Assembly: GCA_030278955.1 (NCBI GenBank) | Contig: JAOANR010000002.1 | Coordinates: forward strand, 19,516,057-19,580,056 | Source: Hygrophila difformis | Taxonomy: Eukaryota; Streptophyta; Magnoliopsida; Lamiales; Acanthaceae | Direction: 5' to 3' | DNA length: 64,000 bases | Shown here: in pieces, positions 22,265 through 33,864 of the stretch | How the letters are laid out: each line of letters opens with the position of its first letter | Position numbering within the stretch: position 1 is the first letter of the stretch | The notes under the pieces: generated by a model | What the model was told of the DNA's origin: nothing | Seen by the model: the letters and a program-made list of their open reading frames with translations, nothing else | Database searches by the model: none | Program-made: the position numbers and the translations under genes

Positions 22265-23053
22265 CTATGCCTTCATCACCATATGCCCTCTTAAATTGTT
22301 TGACAATAGTAGAGAATTCGCATGGGATACAGTTTGCCTCCATCTAAATCCAGCTGGAAGTACCAGCTGGTCGTCATTCCTTTCATGCCTGGAGTAGTTA
22401 GGGCAGTACTTCCTCTCTTCTTGCGCATAGAAGGGATTGGGAATGTTTTTACAATACATCAGCCAATGGAAAACTTTGATTTTCAGAAACAATAAGTCTA
22501 AATGGTCTTGGGGTACTGCTTTAATAAGTTTTATCCCCTCATCATTAAACTCCTTCTCTTGTTTGCACAGAAGTAAGAGAGTTCTTATAATGATGGAGGG
22601 TTCATGGTTATCCTCTAGTCCAGGCTTGATGAGCTCGTATGCTTTCTTTTCATCTCTGCCAACAGCAAATGCAATAAGTGCGGGTTCTAGATTAAACATA
22701 TAGTTTTTCGCCTCTAGACATTTGGTGATAAACTTCCTCTGATTTCTAGGGTAAATGTCTTCTCTCCATCTTACACAACTTTCCATGGACACTCTTCTAT
22801 AAACAATGTTTAATTTGCTTGCTGCAAGAAGCCTCTTACACGACTCTGAAGCTCTGAAAAGCTCTCTCATGCTCCCTCTTCCCAGTCTTGACATTACATC
22901 TCCCAAGAGTTCAATAGGTAGATCAAGTAATTGGGTTTCCATGAACTGAGGAATTCTAACATTTCTTTTTGAAACAAAAATGTGGGATTCAGAAAGAGAA
23001 AGATTCCAGGAAGTGTGTGATGAGTGCTCAAAAGCATTGGAAAGATATCTCAA
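22265..23053 (-). CDS. F-box-like protein, copy 3 (captured in element F)
   Basis: The ORF is open from 23053, but the likely start is the Met at 22942 (METQ), six residues before the F-box. The F-box is LPIELLGDVMSRLGRGSMRE... with SCKRLL after it, where the Leu-Pro, hydrophobic and Cys-Lys positions fit the consensus. After it comes a helical region, FITKCLEAKNYMFNLEPALI...AYELIKPGLEDNHEPSII, which matches the plan of plant F-box proteins with a Sel1-like, one-repeat tail (At2g35280-like). F-box proteins join SCF ubiquitin ligases through SKP1. It is colinear with copies 1 (24665-25399) and 2 (23196-23935). The C terminus lacks the acidic tail of copy 1, so it may be truncated or frame-shifted. 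Confidence 0.7.
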   Translation of the reverse strand: MRYLSNAFEHSSHTSWNLSLSESHIFVSKRNVRIPQFMETQLLDLPIELLGDVMSRLGRGSMRELFRASESCKRLLAASKLNIVYRRVSMESCVRWREDIYPRNQRKFITKCLEAKNYMFNLEPALIAFAVGRDEKKAYELIKPGLEDNHEPSIIIRTLLLLCKQEKEFNDEGIKLIKAVPQDHLDLLFLKIKVFHWLMYCKNIPNPFYAQEERKYCPNYSRHERNDDQLVLPAGFRWRQTVSHANSLLLSNNLRGHMVMKA

Positions 23054-23195
23054 AGGAGCAAAAACAGATTATTATTATTACTAAGCATATCGCCTTTACA
23101 AAATACAAGAGATTTGAATCACTATTAACACTTCATAAAAAATCAGTCATGCTAGAATTTCAGGAATATGACACTAGAAAAGCTTATTAAAGAAA

Positions 23196-23935
23196 TCATT
23201 CTTCTTCTTCTTCCCCATCTGAAAAATCTTCATATGAGTTATGATTATAAAGTGCTTCTCTTGCCAACAATATGAATTCTGCTACTGCTCTAGTTGCATC
23301 ACAACAAAGACAAGTGATTGATCAGCACCATAGTTAAAATATGGTGGCCCATGGACGACCTCCCAGTTGTGCTCATCATACTTACAAAATTCTCCTAATT
23401 TGGTCCTTGAAAGGATTAGGCAAAGGCCTCCATTCTGAGACTTGAGTTAAGAAGTCATTCCTAAGATCAGAAATGACAGGCCTATTGTTAAATAATGGGG
23501 CAAACAACTCAATATCAACTTCACTTTGGGTAAATTTGCTTAGACAAATTAAAGCCTTAGTGTATGCTGAGAGTTTATGACCTTCATTAATCCCTTCATC
23601 TAAGATTTGAAAGGCCTCTTATTCTTTGCCAAACAGTCCCATAGCTGTTAGGAGCTGCAAAGTCGGATTCTGAGCCCTTCCACAGATTTGTAAGAACCTT
23701 TTCTTTTCAGGAGACTGGTTTGAAATGCTTTTAAAGTGGAGATATTCCATGCAGACCCTTCAAAACACGATGGGTTGATCTATGGCAGTCTTAGTTAATG
23801 TACAAGATGCTTTAAAATTTAGTAAATCTCTGAAGCTGCTCTGCCACACTCGTGACATTATCTCCCCGATGATATCTAACGGAAGATCAGTCAACAGTAG
23901 TGCAGAAACCTCAAATCTTTGCTCCACCTTATTAA
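23196..23935 (-). pseudogene. F-box-like pseudogene, copy 2 (captured in element F)
   Basis: Translating the minus strand from about 23935 gives an F-box (LTDLPLDIIGEIMSRVWQSS, then SCTLTK) followed by the same helical tail as its neighbours (RFLQICGRAQNPTLQLLTAM, then ILDEGINEGHKLSAYTKALI). Two in-frame stops break it, one after the F-box and one before the ILDEG stretch, and a frameshift lies near 23380-23350. After the shift the final part matches copy 1, including a PPYFNYG motif and an acidic C terminus (SDGEEEEE) ending at a TGA at 23196-23198. It was therefore full length before it decayed. Confidence 0.65.
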
Positions 23936-24440
23936 TGCTGTTAGGGTGAATTTTGAAAAGATAGATAGCTTCAATTAGAAACTACACTAGATTGAAGTTT
24001 ATAGCTAGTATTTCTACAAGGTTTTAGCAAAAATGCTGTTCAGAGAATGAAAATGCACGAAACGAGAAATGCAAACTTTAAACCCTAGCATCGTCGAGAA
24101 GAAAATGATCAAAGCTTAAGAAAAGAATAAATCACAGCTAAAAGAAAAATTGTAAGAAGTTTAAAGGCTTACATAATTTCTCCAGCCATTTTCTTCCTTG
24201 ATTAAGCTTCTTCAAATTGTGATAGCTAAGAATTCGAAGGGTGATTTTTTTATTCTGGCGATTTCATGTTCAGAAGACGAAGGAAATGGTGCTAATGAGT
24301 TTGAAATGACAAGTGAAAAGAATCTAGAGGGAAGAAGGCTAGACCTAATTTCAGACGAATACTAAGAGGGTATTTAGGTCTTTTACTCTTTGTAGAGAGT
24401 AATGACTACAAAGTAGACTCGCACAATTAAAATTTTACTA

Positions 24441-24476
<36 letters not shown>

Positions 24477-24664
24477 CAATCCAGAGGATGAATTTGAGAT
24501 TTTAGTTAATTTTAGAATGAAATCAAACTCTGTTAGTATATTAATAAAGCGAGAATCGTAAGCACAAAATTACATTCTGCAATATCATTACATAGAAGGT
24601 AAGGCAAATGAAATAAATACAAAGACTTGAAATTACTTAAACAATGAACTTAATTTGAACAACC
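23936..24664 (-). other. Intergenic spacer between F-box copies 1 and 2
   Basis: About 730 bp without a supported gene. It holds an ATT trinucleotide microsatellite at 24441-24476 (about 12 units). Confidence 0.6.
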
Positions 24665-25399
24665 CTAATCGGATTCTGAATCAAAATCTGAGTCTGATTC
24701 AGATTCGTCAATATGTTCATTAAAAGCCTCCCTTGAGGCTTTGATCAGTGTTGTTATCTCACAACACAAATAACCAATGTTTGTGGTACCATAATTATAG
24801 TGAGGAGGTTCCCAAACCAAATGCTTTTCATGAGGAGCTAGATAATCACAATACTCCCTATGCTTCTGTCCTAGGAAGGGTTCCTCTTCACTGTTGGCAA
24901 AAACTTTACTAATCTTCTCTCTCATGCTTGCGATGTGGTCTCCTTGCTTGAAAATTGATCCCTTCAGATACAGCCCTTCATCTACCTTCTCCAAGCTTTC
25001 TGCACTCATAAGAATGAAGGCCTTTACGAAAATTGATGGATGATGGCCATCCTCAATCCCTGGTCGCAGAACTTCAAATGCAGTTTCCATGAGTCCTGTG
25101 TCGCGGAAAGCTTTTAGTGCGGGTTCTAGACTCAGCATGAAGTTTTTTGCTTCCCTACATCTTCCCAAGAACGTTCGATATTCTCGGTCATAAGTTCTCT
25201 CAACATTAAATTCCCGGACCACATTAGCCCTTCTCCGGACAATAGGAAGCTCACTTGCTGTTTGAAATTTTTTACAGGCGGGGGCTGCTCTGGCCACATC
25301 CTTCATGTCCTCTCGCCCCAATCGTGATAGAATATCCCCTAATAGTTCATTGGGGATATCCATAATGGTGGACCTTGCATTAGGAGCTGCTCCGACCAT
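24665..25399 (-). CDS. F-box-like protein, copy 1 (captured in element F, intact)
   Basis: A complete 244-codon ORF on the minus strand. The F-box is at about residues 13-50: MDIPNELLGDILSRLGREDM, then ACKKFQTASE. The middle region (FLGRCREAKNFMLSLEPALK, then FEVLRPGIEDGHHPSIFVKA) follows the plan of plant F-box proteins with a Sel1-like segment (At2g35280-like). The C terminus is a run of Glu/Ser/Asp. No signal peptide. It should bind SKP1 and act in ubiquitin ligation, but its target is unknown. It is uninterrupted, unlike nearly every retroelement ORF around it, which suggests recent capture or selection. Two perfect hairpins lie 230-310 bp upstream (25626-25710) and may belong to its promoter. 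Confidence 0.75.
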   Translation of the reverse strand: MVGAAPNARSTIMDIPNELLGDILSRLGREDMKDVARAAPACKKFQTASELPIVRRRANVVREFNVERTYDREYRTFLGRCREAKNFMLSLEPALKAFRDTGLMETAFEVLRPGIEDGHHPSIFVKAFILMSAESLEKVDEGLYLKGSIFKQGDHIASMREKISKVFANSEEEPFLGQKHREYCDYLAPHEKHLVWEPPHYNYGTTNIGYLCCEITTLIKASREAFNEHIDESESDSDFDSESD

Positions 25400-26071
25400 T
25401 CTTACTTTTCTAAATAGGTTTAAGTTTTAGAAGAATAGGGAGTATTTGAGCATGAGAGGGTGAAAGATCCTTTCGGATTTTATAAGCAAAAGGAAATTAT
25501 TACAGAAATTATTGCAGAAGATTCAAGTGACATGTGATGGTTAGTGAGAAGGAAGAAGAAAGCTCTCTGGAAGGGTATCTTAGTCATTTGAGATTTTTGA
25601 AAATCTACCCGTTTAAAATTCCAACGCCTACGCTTCATTTTTTTTTGAACGAAGCGTAGGCATTTTATACTAAAGATTATCCACGCTTTGTCAAAGTTAA
25701 CAAAGCGTGGAAACTTCCTGAATTCTACTAGACGGTATGTATCTTCTATATACTCACGCTTTGTTACTTTGTGATAGTGCGTGGGTATTAAAGGTATCAT
25801 AACAAAACATTATACCATCAAAACTTCAGAATGAATCAAAATTAATCCTGGATGACAAATGTTTAATACTCAAAAACCTGGTTGAAGATCTTCTTCATAT
25901 TCCTTTTCTGATTCATCACACCTTTGCCTCTTTTAATCCTGAAATAAAAACAGAGAATTAGTCTCAACTTAAACAAATAAGGGTGATACTACTCATTAAC
26001 CTGGTTAGTTTCCCCACCCTTTTTTTTTTTTTGGGAAAATCAGGGATTATCCAAGTATTCTGTATGAATAT
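25400..26071 (-). other. Spacer between integrase and F-box copy 1, with ACGCTTTGT hairpins
   Basis: Two perfect 11-bp stems lie here: GCCTACGCTTC/GAAGCGTAGGC (25626-25636 with 25651-25661) and CCACGCTTTGT/ACAAAGCGTGG (25681-25691 with 25700-25710). A weaker one, CACGC/GCGTG, is at 25755-25782. They share the ACGCTT core with the hairpin in the element F LTR (14138-14167). A poly-T run is at about 26020-26032. A minus-strand frame at 25480-25800 runs through the hairpins and is probably not coding. Confidence 0.6.
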
Positions 26072-27206
26072 TCAAATCCTGTTGTCCAATATACTCCTTA
26101 ATCTATGACCATTGGCTGTTTTATCTCCTTCATTTAGCTTGATTGTGATGGCTCCATTTTCATGAACTGCTACGACAGGAAATGGACCTATCCATCCTGA
26201 TTTAAGTTTACCTGGAAACAACTTGAGACGAGCATCATAAAGCAAAACCATTTGGCCAACATAAAATTCTTTATGTTTTATTTTAGCATCATGAATTTTC
26301 TTTGTTCGATCTTTATAAATTTTGCTACTTTCATATGCTCCCAATCTCATTTCTTCCATTTTGGACAGATCAAATTTCCTTTTATCATGTCCTTGCTGAA
26401 CGTCCATATTAAGCATCTTAATGGCCCAATATGCTTTATGTTCTAATTCAACTGGAAGATGACTTGCTTTACAAAATACTAGTCTGTAGGGAGACATTCC
26501 TATAGGAGTTTTGAAAGCAGTTCTATATGCCCAAACAGCATCATCTAATTTCTTAGACCAATCCTTCCTTGTGATGTTAACAGATGCTTGCAAAATATGT
26601 TTGATTTCTTTGTTGGATACCTTTACTTGCTCACTTGTCTGAGGATTGATATGGTGATCCAATTTTGTGGTGCACGCCATATTGCTTAAGCATTTTTTCG
26701 AAAAGCTTGTTCACAAAGTGTGATCCTCCATCTGAAATTATAGCGCGAGGGGCTCCAAATCTAGTGAAGATATTCTTTTGCAGGAACTTAGTTACTTGTT
26801 TTGCTTCATTAGTGGGTAAAGCTACTGCTTCAACCCATTTAGAAACATAATCTACAGCCACCAGAATATAATTATTACCATATGAAGGAGGGAATGGTCC
26901 CATAAAATCTATCCCCCAGATATCAAATATTTCTACTTTCAAAATTCCTTTCTGTGGCATTTCTTTCCTCATAGAGATATTTCCTGATCTCTGACATCGG
27001 TCACACATCTTAATCAATTTCAGACTGTCCATAAAAATAGTTGGCCAGTAAAATCCACAATCTAAAACTTTTCTAGCTGTTCTTGCAGGGCCATGGTGTC
27101 CCCCCAAAGGGTTTTCATGGTACTTCCTTATGATTTGAATTCCGTCTTTCTCATGGACACAGCGCCTTATAACTTGATCAGAATAGAATTTGAATAAAAG
27201 GGTCAT
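26072..27206 (-). pseudogene. Element F integrase (Athila type)
   Basis: Two frames, 27206-26631 and 26680-26072, are joined by a frameshift near 26640-26650. H2C2 region (GGHHGP, then CDRCQRSG), catalytic Asp in WGIDFMGPFPPSYG (about 26890), and second Asp in IISDGGSHF (about 26720). At the position of the catalytic Glu the sequence reads [10 protein letters not shown], with Lys where Glu is expected, so the enzyme would be dead even without the frameshift. The C terminus has the Athila-like pattern SGWIGPF. The ORF ends at 26072. The integrase-RT junction (27207-27553) is decayed. Confidence 0.85.
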
Positions 27207-27553
27207 CTCAGAATTTGAATTTCTCTGAAGAATCTAGACTTCTGATGAGAGTCTTTAAATTTCGGGATAATCTTACAAGCTAAATAGTTTGCAAAATCAG
27301 AAAACCAAGGACAATCAAATTGCTGCAGCTGCAAAGCATATAGTTTGTTCATCTGGAAATTTATCATTGACAGCTTCTTCCTTCTCTGTTCTTTCCTCTA
27401 ATCTTGAAAGATTATCTGCCACACCATTATCTTTCCCTTTTCTATCTTTAATGATGATGTCAAATTCTTATAAAAGTAATACCCATCTTATTAATCTAGG
27501 CTTAGCTTCTTACTTTGAGAAAAGGTAGCGTAACGCTGAATGATCGGTGTAAA

Positions 27554-28812
27554 CTATTGTCTGGGCTCCAATAAGATACTGTCTAAATTTATCAAAAGCA
27601 AAGAGAACAGCATACATTTCATTTTCAGTGTAGTATAATTTATCTGAGCATCATTAAGAGTATGACTAGCATAATATATGACATGATGTTTTCCTTCTTT
27701 ATGCTGCCCCAAAACTGCTCCCACTGCACTATCACTGGCATCACACATCAACTCAAAAGGTAAGTTCCAATCTGGAGACTAAACTATAGGTGCAGTGATC
27801 AATTTCTCCTTCAGGGTTTTGAATGCAATTGAACAATCTTCATCAAAGCTAAATGTAACATCTTTATGAAGGATGTTACATAAAGGTCTAGCTATTTTAG
27901 AAATATCCTTAATAAACCTTCTATAAAAACCAGCATGGCCTAGAAAACTCCTTACAGCCTTTATTGTCTTAGGGGGTGGTAAATTTGCTATAACAGATAC
28001 TTTAGCCTTATCTACTTCTATTCCCGCTCTGGATATTTTATGTCCTAGCACAATGCCTTCTTGAACTATGAAATGACACTTTTCCCAATTGAGTACTAGG
28101 TTAGTGTCTTCACATATCTGCAAAATTTTCGACAGATTTTGTAGACAGTTCTCGAAGTCATCACCATAAACACTAAAATCTTCCATGAATACTTCAATGC
28201 ATTTCTCAATAAAGTCTGAAAAGATACTCACCATGCATCTCTGAAAGGTGGCAGGAGCATTACATAATCCAAAGGGCATTCGTCTGTAAGCAAATGTTCC
28301 GTATGTGCAAGTAAAAGTTGTTTTCTCATTATCCACCCTGTCAATTACTATTTGATTATAGCCAGACTAACCGTTCAAAAATCTATAAGATGGTTTTCCT
28401 GACAATCTTTCCAACATTTGATCAATAAATGGTAAAGGGAAATGATCTTTCCTTGTAGCATCATTTAATTTCCTATAATTAATGCAAACCCTCCATCCTG
28501 TTACTGGTCTCGTTGCTACTTCATCGCCATGTTCATTAGTCACTATGCAAATTCCTCCTTTCTTGGGTACAACTAGAATTGGACAGACCCATTTACTATC
28601 TGAATAGAATAGATTATACCTGCATCAAGTAGCTTGATTAACTCCTTTCTGACAACTTCCTGCATGGGTGGATTTATCCTCCTTTGTGGTTGCCTGGATG
28701 ATTTATAATCATCTTCCATCAGAATCCTATGCATGCAAATGTGAGGACTAATACTTTTAATATCAGCAATAGTCCATGCAATTGCATGAATATGATTCTT
28801 AAGAGTGCTCAC
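27554..28812 (-). pseudogene. Element F reverse transcriptase and RNase H (Athila type)
   Basis: Fragments 28812-28573, 28336-27779 and 27751-27554 on the minus strand, plus unlisted pieces between them. The RT core GTFAYRRMPFGLCNAPATFQ is diagnostic of Athila/Tat-type pol. The catalytic motif reads FMEDFSVYG: the first Asp of the usual FMDD is replaced by Glu. RNase H starts at DASDSAVGAVLGQHK (about 27740). Stops separate the pieces, for example just after 28337 and at 27752-27778. The 28813-29030 stretch is the decayed link to the protease. Confidence 0.85.
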
Positions 28813-29030
28813 AAGAGCTTGTTGTTGTTATTCATCCAATTTAGATGAAATTATTACCGGAAGCTTCTTTTTTATTTTTATTTTATTTTTTTTCCTGCCA
28901 AAAAGGCATATTTAAGATGTTCTGGTAATACTTTAAGCTCAAGTTTTGGTGGGCTTTTAGTTGATGGAATTAGTTTGCTACGAGTTTGCACTTCTATTTT
29001 TAAGTCAGGTCCTTCCAATGTAGGATCTAA

Positions 29031-30008
29031 CTAATCAATGTCATCCTCAGATTGTTCTGAAGATGTCATATCCTCACTTTCTGATTCATCTTTGATTTCA
29101 CCAGTCTCAGGATCAACGAATAGAACCGCGCACAAGTAACCAAGAATTTGATCTTCAGTATTTGTGGGTGGGGTGAAACTGTTGTCGGTTACATCAGACA
29201 GAGACAGATTTAAACTGTCTAAAAGGTTGTCTACCTTAATGCTACCTGATTCTACCCCTTCCCCAATTACATTTATTTTGAATGCATCAAAAGGATACGT
29301 TGCCATCTTTACCATGTCAAAAGTGACTTCCTGGTCATCCACATGTAGCTTAACAATTCCGTTCTTAGCATCGATCATAGCTCCAGCAGTTACCAGGAAT
29401 GGTCTTCCCAGTATGATGGGGATTTTCACATCTTCATCAATGTCTAGGATTATGAAGTCAGCTGGAAAACATAAACCTCTTGTTCTCACCAGAACGTCTT
29501 CAATAATTCCTTCAGGTGTGGTGCTCGACTGGTTAGCAAAGAAAAGAGTCATGTTAACTGGCCTCACTCTTCCCAATTCCAGCCTCTTTGCCATGGCAAG
29601 TGGCATCACATTGATGCTGCTTCCCAAATCACAGAGTCCTCTTCCGGCTTCTTGGTAGTTGATGATTAAAGGCAGAGTGAAGCTTCCTGAGACTTCAAGC
29701 TTTGGCGGTATCCATTGTTGAATTACCATGCTACAAGTTTGATTTAGGACCACCATCTGTTCCTCTCCTGCCCTTCGTTTCCCTGAAATCAATTCTTTCA
29801 GAAACTTAGCGTAAGAAGGCATCTTGGAAATTAATTCAACCAGCGGTATTGGGATTTCAATAGACTTAATCTTTTCAAGAAATTTTTTAAATTTTATTTC
29901 TTGAAGATAATTTTTTAGTCTCCCAGGGTACCCTGGGCATGTGTTCATCCAGTATGTCCCTTTTGTTACCTGCAGGGTTGTGATTATTATTACCTCCCTC
30001 TTTCTCAA
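29031..30008 (-). pseudogene. Element F aspartic protease region
   Basis: A 325-codon open frame. It contains the Athila-type protease signature GLCDLGSSINVMPLAMAKRL (active-site DLG in place of DTG/DSG), then the flap and second strand (VKIPIILGRPFL). It overlaps the gag C-terminal frame (29887-30435) in another frame, so a frameshift lies near 29900-30000. The C terminus is acidic. Confidence 0.82.
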
Positions 30009-30435
30009 TTAGAATAGAGTGTTCTGTTTCATTCCTTTCCAAACCCTTATTCTTAAGAATTGGACCATCTCCAACATGTTCATCTTCTTCTATTGTCTGA
30101 ATTTCATCAAGCTTCTGTTCCAATAGCTTATTCCTCTTCTTTTCAAACTCGTGATCAATGACTTCCTTGCCTCCCCTAAGCATTACTGCCTTGCACTGTG
30201 GATTAGTTTCAGATGAGCTTGGTAATTTACCCTTCTCCCTATGCTGTAACAATTTTGCCATCTCAGTGAAAGAATTCTCAACATTCTTAATAGAGGCTTG
30301 CAGCTGGTTGTTCGTCTCTATTTGCTTAGCAATGAATTCCTTCAGAGCATTCTCAACTTTAGAAGAATAGGTTATATCTTGGATAGTAGAATGAGCCACT
30401 GGAGGTACTGGTTGAGGAGGAAAATGAGCATACAT
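29887..30435 (-). pseudogene. Element F gag C-terminal region
   Basis: A 182-codon frame with KAVMLRGGKEV, the Athila gag-protease linker motif usually of the KAVTLRSGK kind, embedded in a Glu/Lys-rich sequence. Upstream it joins the zinc-finger part (30359-31033) through a frameshift. Confidence 0.75.
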
Positions 30436-31618
30436 GGGTGAAAATGGTCCAAATGGCCGATTCTGCTGATTGAATTGCTGAGGAGTTCTCTAAGGATACA
30501 TCTACTGTTGAGGGTAAAACTGCTGCTAAGGACGAAAGTTTTGCTGGGGCTGCTGAGGATACATTTTTTGCATTATTTTTATTACCATAGCTCAAGTTTG
30601 GATGCTTGTTCTGAAAACCAGTGTAATTGCAACTCTCATCTTGTTTGGGTGCCTCTTGAAGAAGAGGACACTGATCATTATGATGAGGTCCAGAACAGAG
30701 ACCACATTGAAAAACCTGTACCATAGCAGTGGGTTGAAGCATGATCATTGGTTGTTGCTGTTGGATCTGAAGGTTTGCATTCTGAGTTAGTTGTAATTCC
30801 GCAATCTGCTTAGCAAGTGCTGCAAACTTTTCATCATTTTTGTGTGTGTGAATAGCAAGACTCTTCCTTGTGGGGGATGGTGGATCATCATCTTGAAGAA
30901 CTGCTCTACTGGCAGTCATGGTATCAATTGTTGCCCAAGCTTTCTCTAATGTCATCTGGAGTAGTTGTTCTCCTCCAATGGCATTAATTATCATTTGCCA
31001 GGTATGTGAAAGTCTTGTGAAGAATATTTTCAATAGTCTTCTTTCAGTAATACCATGTTGCGAACATCACTTTAGCATATCAAAGAATCTGTTCCGAGCA
31101 TCTTTTAATGATTCCCCTTCTTTCATCTTAAAACTAGATATTTTGTCATCTTGCTTTCTGGAAAGTACTTTAGCAGGAAGTTCACCAATTATGGCCAAGT
31201 GGATTTTTCTGTTGAGTATTTAAGGGGTCATACCATTCTTTGGCTGAACCATCCAAGGAGAATGGAAACATAGCCAATTGAACACTTTCTCTAGAAACTC
31301 TTCATTTCTTTAACAGTTTTGCTCAGTTCCACAAACTTATTGAGATGAAGATGTGGATCTTCTGCACTTAGACCATAGAATGCTCTCGAAGCTGCCATAT
31401 TCAATACACCAGGAGTCATATCCACTTCTTTTTCTGTTCCGCCTAGATATTGATCCACATTGGGCTGCCACGGCTGGTATTGGTCTTCCTGAGGATTGGG
31501 AATAGGATTGACAAAATTTGGAGGAAAGTAGTGCTGTTGAACAAAGTTGGGTGCTGCATTTCTTAGAGGAGCTTGAAATTGTCCTCTTGGTGGCAAATTG
31601 TTTTGATTCCCTGGTTGT
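30359..31618 (-). pseudogene. Element F gag, middle part (right edge cut by element E)
   Basis: Includes 31291-31618 (AEDPHLHLNKFVELSKTVKE, the conserved Athila gag capsid motif), a decayed stretch with several stops (31034-31290), and 30359-31033, which carries the zinc finger CGLCSGPHHNDQC. The reading stops abruptly at 31618, where the LTR of element E starts; gag resumes at 49527. The normal role is to form the particle and bind RNA. Confidence 0.8.
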
Positions 31619-32021
31619 TGGCATGGAAGCGGGAACCAGAGCACTATTGATCCCCGCATTTCCTGGAGGACCGGTGTCCCAGAAACGTTCCAGAAAGTTC
31701 ACATCCAGAATTGTTGAGTTACCCGGAATTTTGAAGATGAGCTTATGAAGGCCAAAGTCGGAAAGATGGGTTTAAAGCTGCTGATCCAAATCGAGGAAAA
31801 CCCCGGACCCACACAATGGGATCCGGAAACCCATCATTGACCGAAAGCAGCCGGATGTCGATTGTCGGAAAGTTGGCCGGAATCCCTCACCGGAACAACC
31901 ACCGGAAATCGAACATTATATTTAATTATTTTGTTTAATTTGTATTTCAACAAGTGCATGCATGCACAAGACAATTTAACAATCAGGAGAGAGGAACCAC
32001 AAGGTGGACCCCGCAGGGAGA

Positions 32022-32271
32022 CTTACGATGCCAACCTCTTACGACGCTAGCCAAGCTTCACGTCGTAAGTCTCACGACGTCCGAGTTTCAAGCCAAGGAA
32101 GTTACGACGCTATCCTCAACCTACCACGCTAGCCGTCTCATGTCGTAAGGATCGCATCGTCCGACCTCCCCCTTTCCCAGCCAGATTGCTGCCTATGACG
32201 CTAGTCACCCAACTACGACACGAGCCGTTTCACGTCGTAAGCGCCTCGCGTCGTCAAGGACTACGTCGTCC
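32022..32271. repeat. Cluster of short inverted TACGACG / CGTCGTA motifs in the element E LTR
   Basis: At least six forward copies (TTACGACGCTAGCC and variants, at 32022, 32039, 32102, 32122, 32192 and 32213) and six reverse copies (CACGTCGTAAG and variants, at 32059, 32138, 32230, 32249, 32262 and near 32153) lie within 250 bp, just upstream of the TATA box. The 3' LTR has the same cluster (about 48853-49112), and a larger one lies in the element E leader (41898-42403). Confidence 0.75.
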
Positions 32272-32347
32272 CAGTAGTTTAGACTAGGGTTTCTCACTTG
32301 TTTAATCTTTCTCCCTGTTTGTTGAAACCTTTGTAATTTCAGATGCT

Positions 32348-32353
32348 TATATA
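32348..32353 (+). promoter_or_regulatory. TATA box of element E LTR
   Basis: TATATA in CTTATATATGTGG, about 77 bp downstream of the inverted-motif cluster. The same motif is present in the 3' LTR near 49197. Transcription would start near 32380. Confidence 0.5.
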
Positions 32354-32684
32354 TGTGGCTTCCTTAACATTGTATCATTCACCTTTGAATGAACATATTA
32401 TTGTGCACACTTGGAGAGTGCAAATATCATTTGTTTGAAGGTCACCATTCGGATTCACACCATTCGGTTGGATTCCATTCAAGCTTTGTGGAGTGAGCTT
32501 GATTGTATTGATACCTTGAGGGTATACGATTGAGGGAATAGCAAGAACACCTTGTGTGTTAGGCGATTCCAAAGTTGTGATATCCAACTAGGTAATTCCA
32601 CCTTATCCATCTTTCCATTTAGGGTTCGGTCTCATCTTGTTCTTGTTGATATTTCGTATCCAATCCCGATCCATGGCATATTTT

Positions 32685-32699
32685 TGGTATCAGAGCCTA
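32685..32699 (+). other. Primer binding site, initiator tRNA-Met type (element E)
   Basis: TGGTATCAGAGCC starts six bases after the LTR end, a slightly long spacing. Confidence 0.85.
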
Positions 32700-33206
32700 G
32701 ATTAGATCGATTTATCCTTCTTTTAAAATCAAAAATCCAAAAATATTTTTGTTCTTCATTTTGTAGTGTGGCCGTACACTGTTTGATCGAGTTTAAGGGT
32801 CTTACTTTGTTTGTTTTTATGTCTTGGCTCCATAATATTGTTCCCTACATTCATAGCTTTTATTTGATACCACCCACACCCATTTTCATCAATATTTGCA
32901 AGAAACCCACCTTGGCCGAGAGCTTGTGTTCTAGGGTTAGGGTTTGTTCTTGTTCCATATTGTGTTTGGTTTGGATTAAATACATGTTTAGGGCTTTAAT
33001 CGGTATTATATGCTTGCATTATCCATTTTGAGGGTCATCCGAGAGCTTGGAATTTTTAGGGTTTATGTAAGAACACTTTGAATATTCAAAGTTTTCTTGA
33101 TTGTTCTTGTTTAGATCCAATTTAGGGTTGGGTTTGAGTGTTTATTTTTGTTTTATTTGGGGGACAATGGTACGTAAGGGAGTGCATGCTTTTTGGGGTT
33201 TTAATT
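32700..33206 (+). other. Element E leader, first part
   Basis: T-rich untranslated leader up to the element B insertion. An ATG at 33169 (in GGGGGACAATGGTACG) opens a frame that is cut at once by element B. No gene is supported. Confidence 0.55.
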
Positions 33207-33864
33207 TGTAATACCCGGGATTTTTATCGGCATCCAAAGGAATAAAATTTATTTCTTAATCCGATCAAGGTCGAAATATCTCCGAGAAGAAGAAAATAAT
33301 TTATCACAATAAATTATTGCTCGGAAATGAAACACCGATAGATTCAAAATTCAAGATGGAATAAAAAAGGGAAAGGAAGCACGAAGATATTCCATGGATT
33401 GATCCCAAAAGAATTGGAATTAAATTCAAGAAGAAAAAGAATTTTAATTCCAAGAACCCGTGAAGTCGGAAATAATTTAACTGGATAAATTATTGCACGG
33501 GAGCCAAAAGACGACGAATTAGAAGCCGACAAATCCAAAACCGATGGTCTTAAGATTTCAATCACGAAATCAATTCAAGTCGAATTAGATTTAAGGTAGA
33601 ATTTATAATCCGAGAACGACCCGGAAAAAAATCGAACCAAAAAATGTAGGATGATAGAAGCCCGAAAGAGAGGAGGAAAGGCCGACGGATCGCACGACCC
33701 GGCCCAAGCCGAAGCCCAGGCCGGAGGCCGCGCGTTCTCGGCGCGCCCTCGCGCCACCACCGCGCCAAGACGCAGGCAGCGGGAACTTGCACTTTTATGG
33801 CGATTTCTTTCCTTGTTTTGGCGCCCCAGCTTTGGAAACTCACCTAGGGTTGTGGGGGAGTCTT

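Larger units (their letters stand above)
31619..32678 (+). repeat. Element E 5' LTR
   Basis: Copy of 48445-49526; differences are heaviest in the first 200 bp (about 9 %) and fewer later. Contains the TACGACG/CGTCGTA motif cluster (32022-32271) and, downstream of it, the TATA box at 32348-32353. It ends ATCCATGGCA at 32678. Confidence 0.88.

Noticed and set aside
22265..25399. F-box genes as resident host genes next to the retroelement
   Set aside because: They lie between integrase and the 3' PPT of element F, on the same strand, with no LTR or target-site break around them, so capture is the simpler reading, though a later insertion of a host segment cannot be excluded from one copy.
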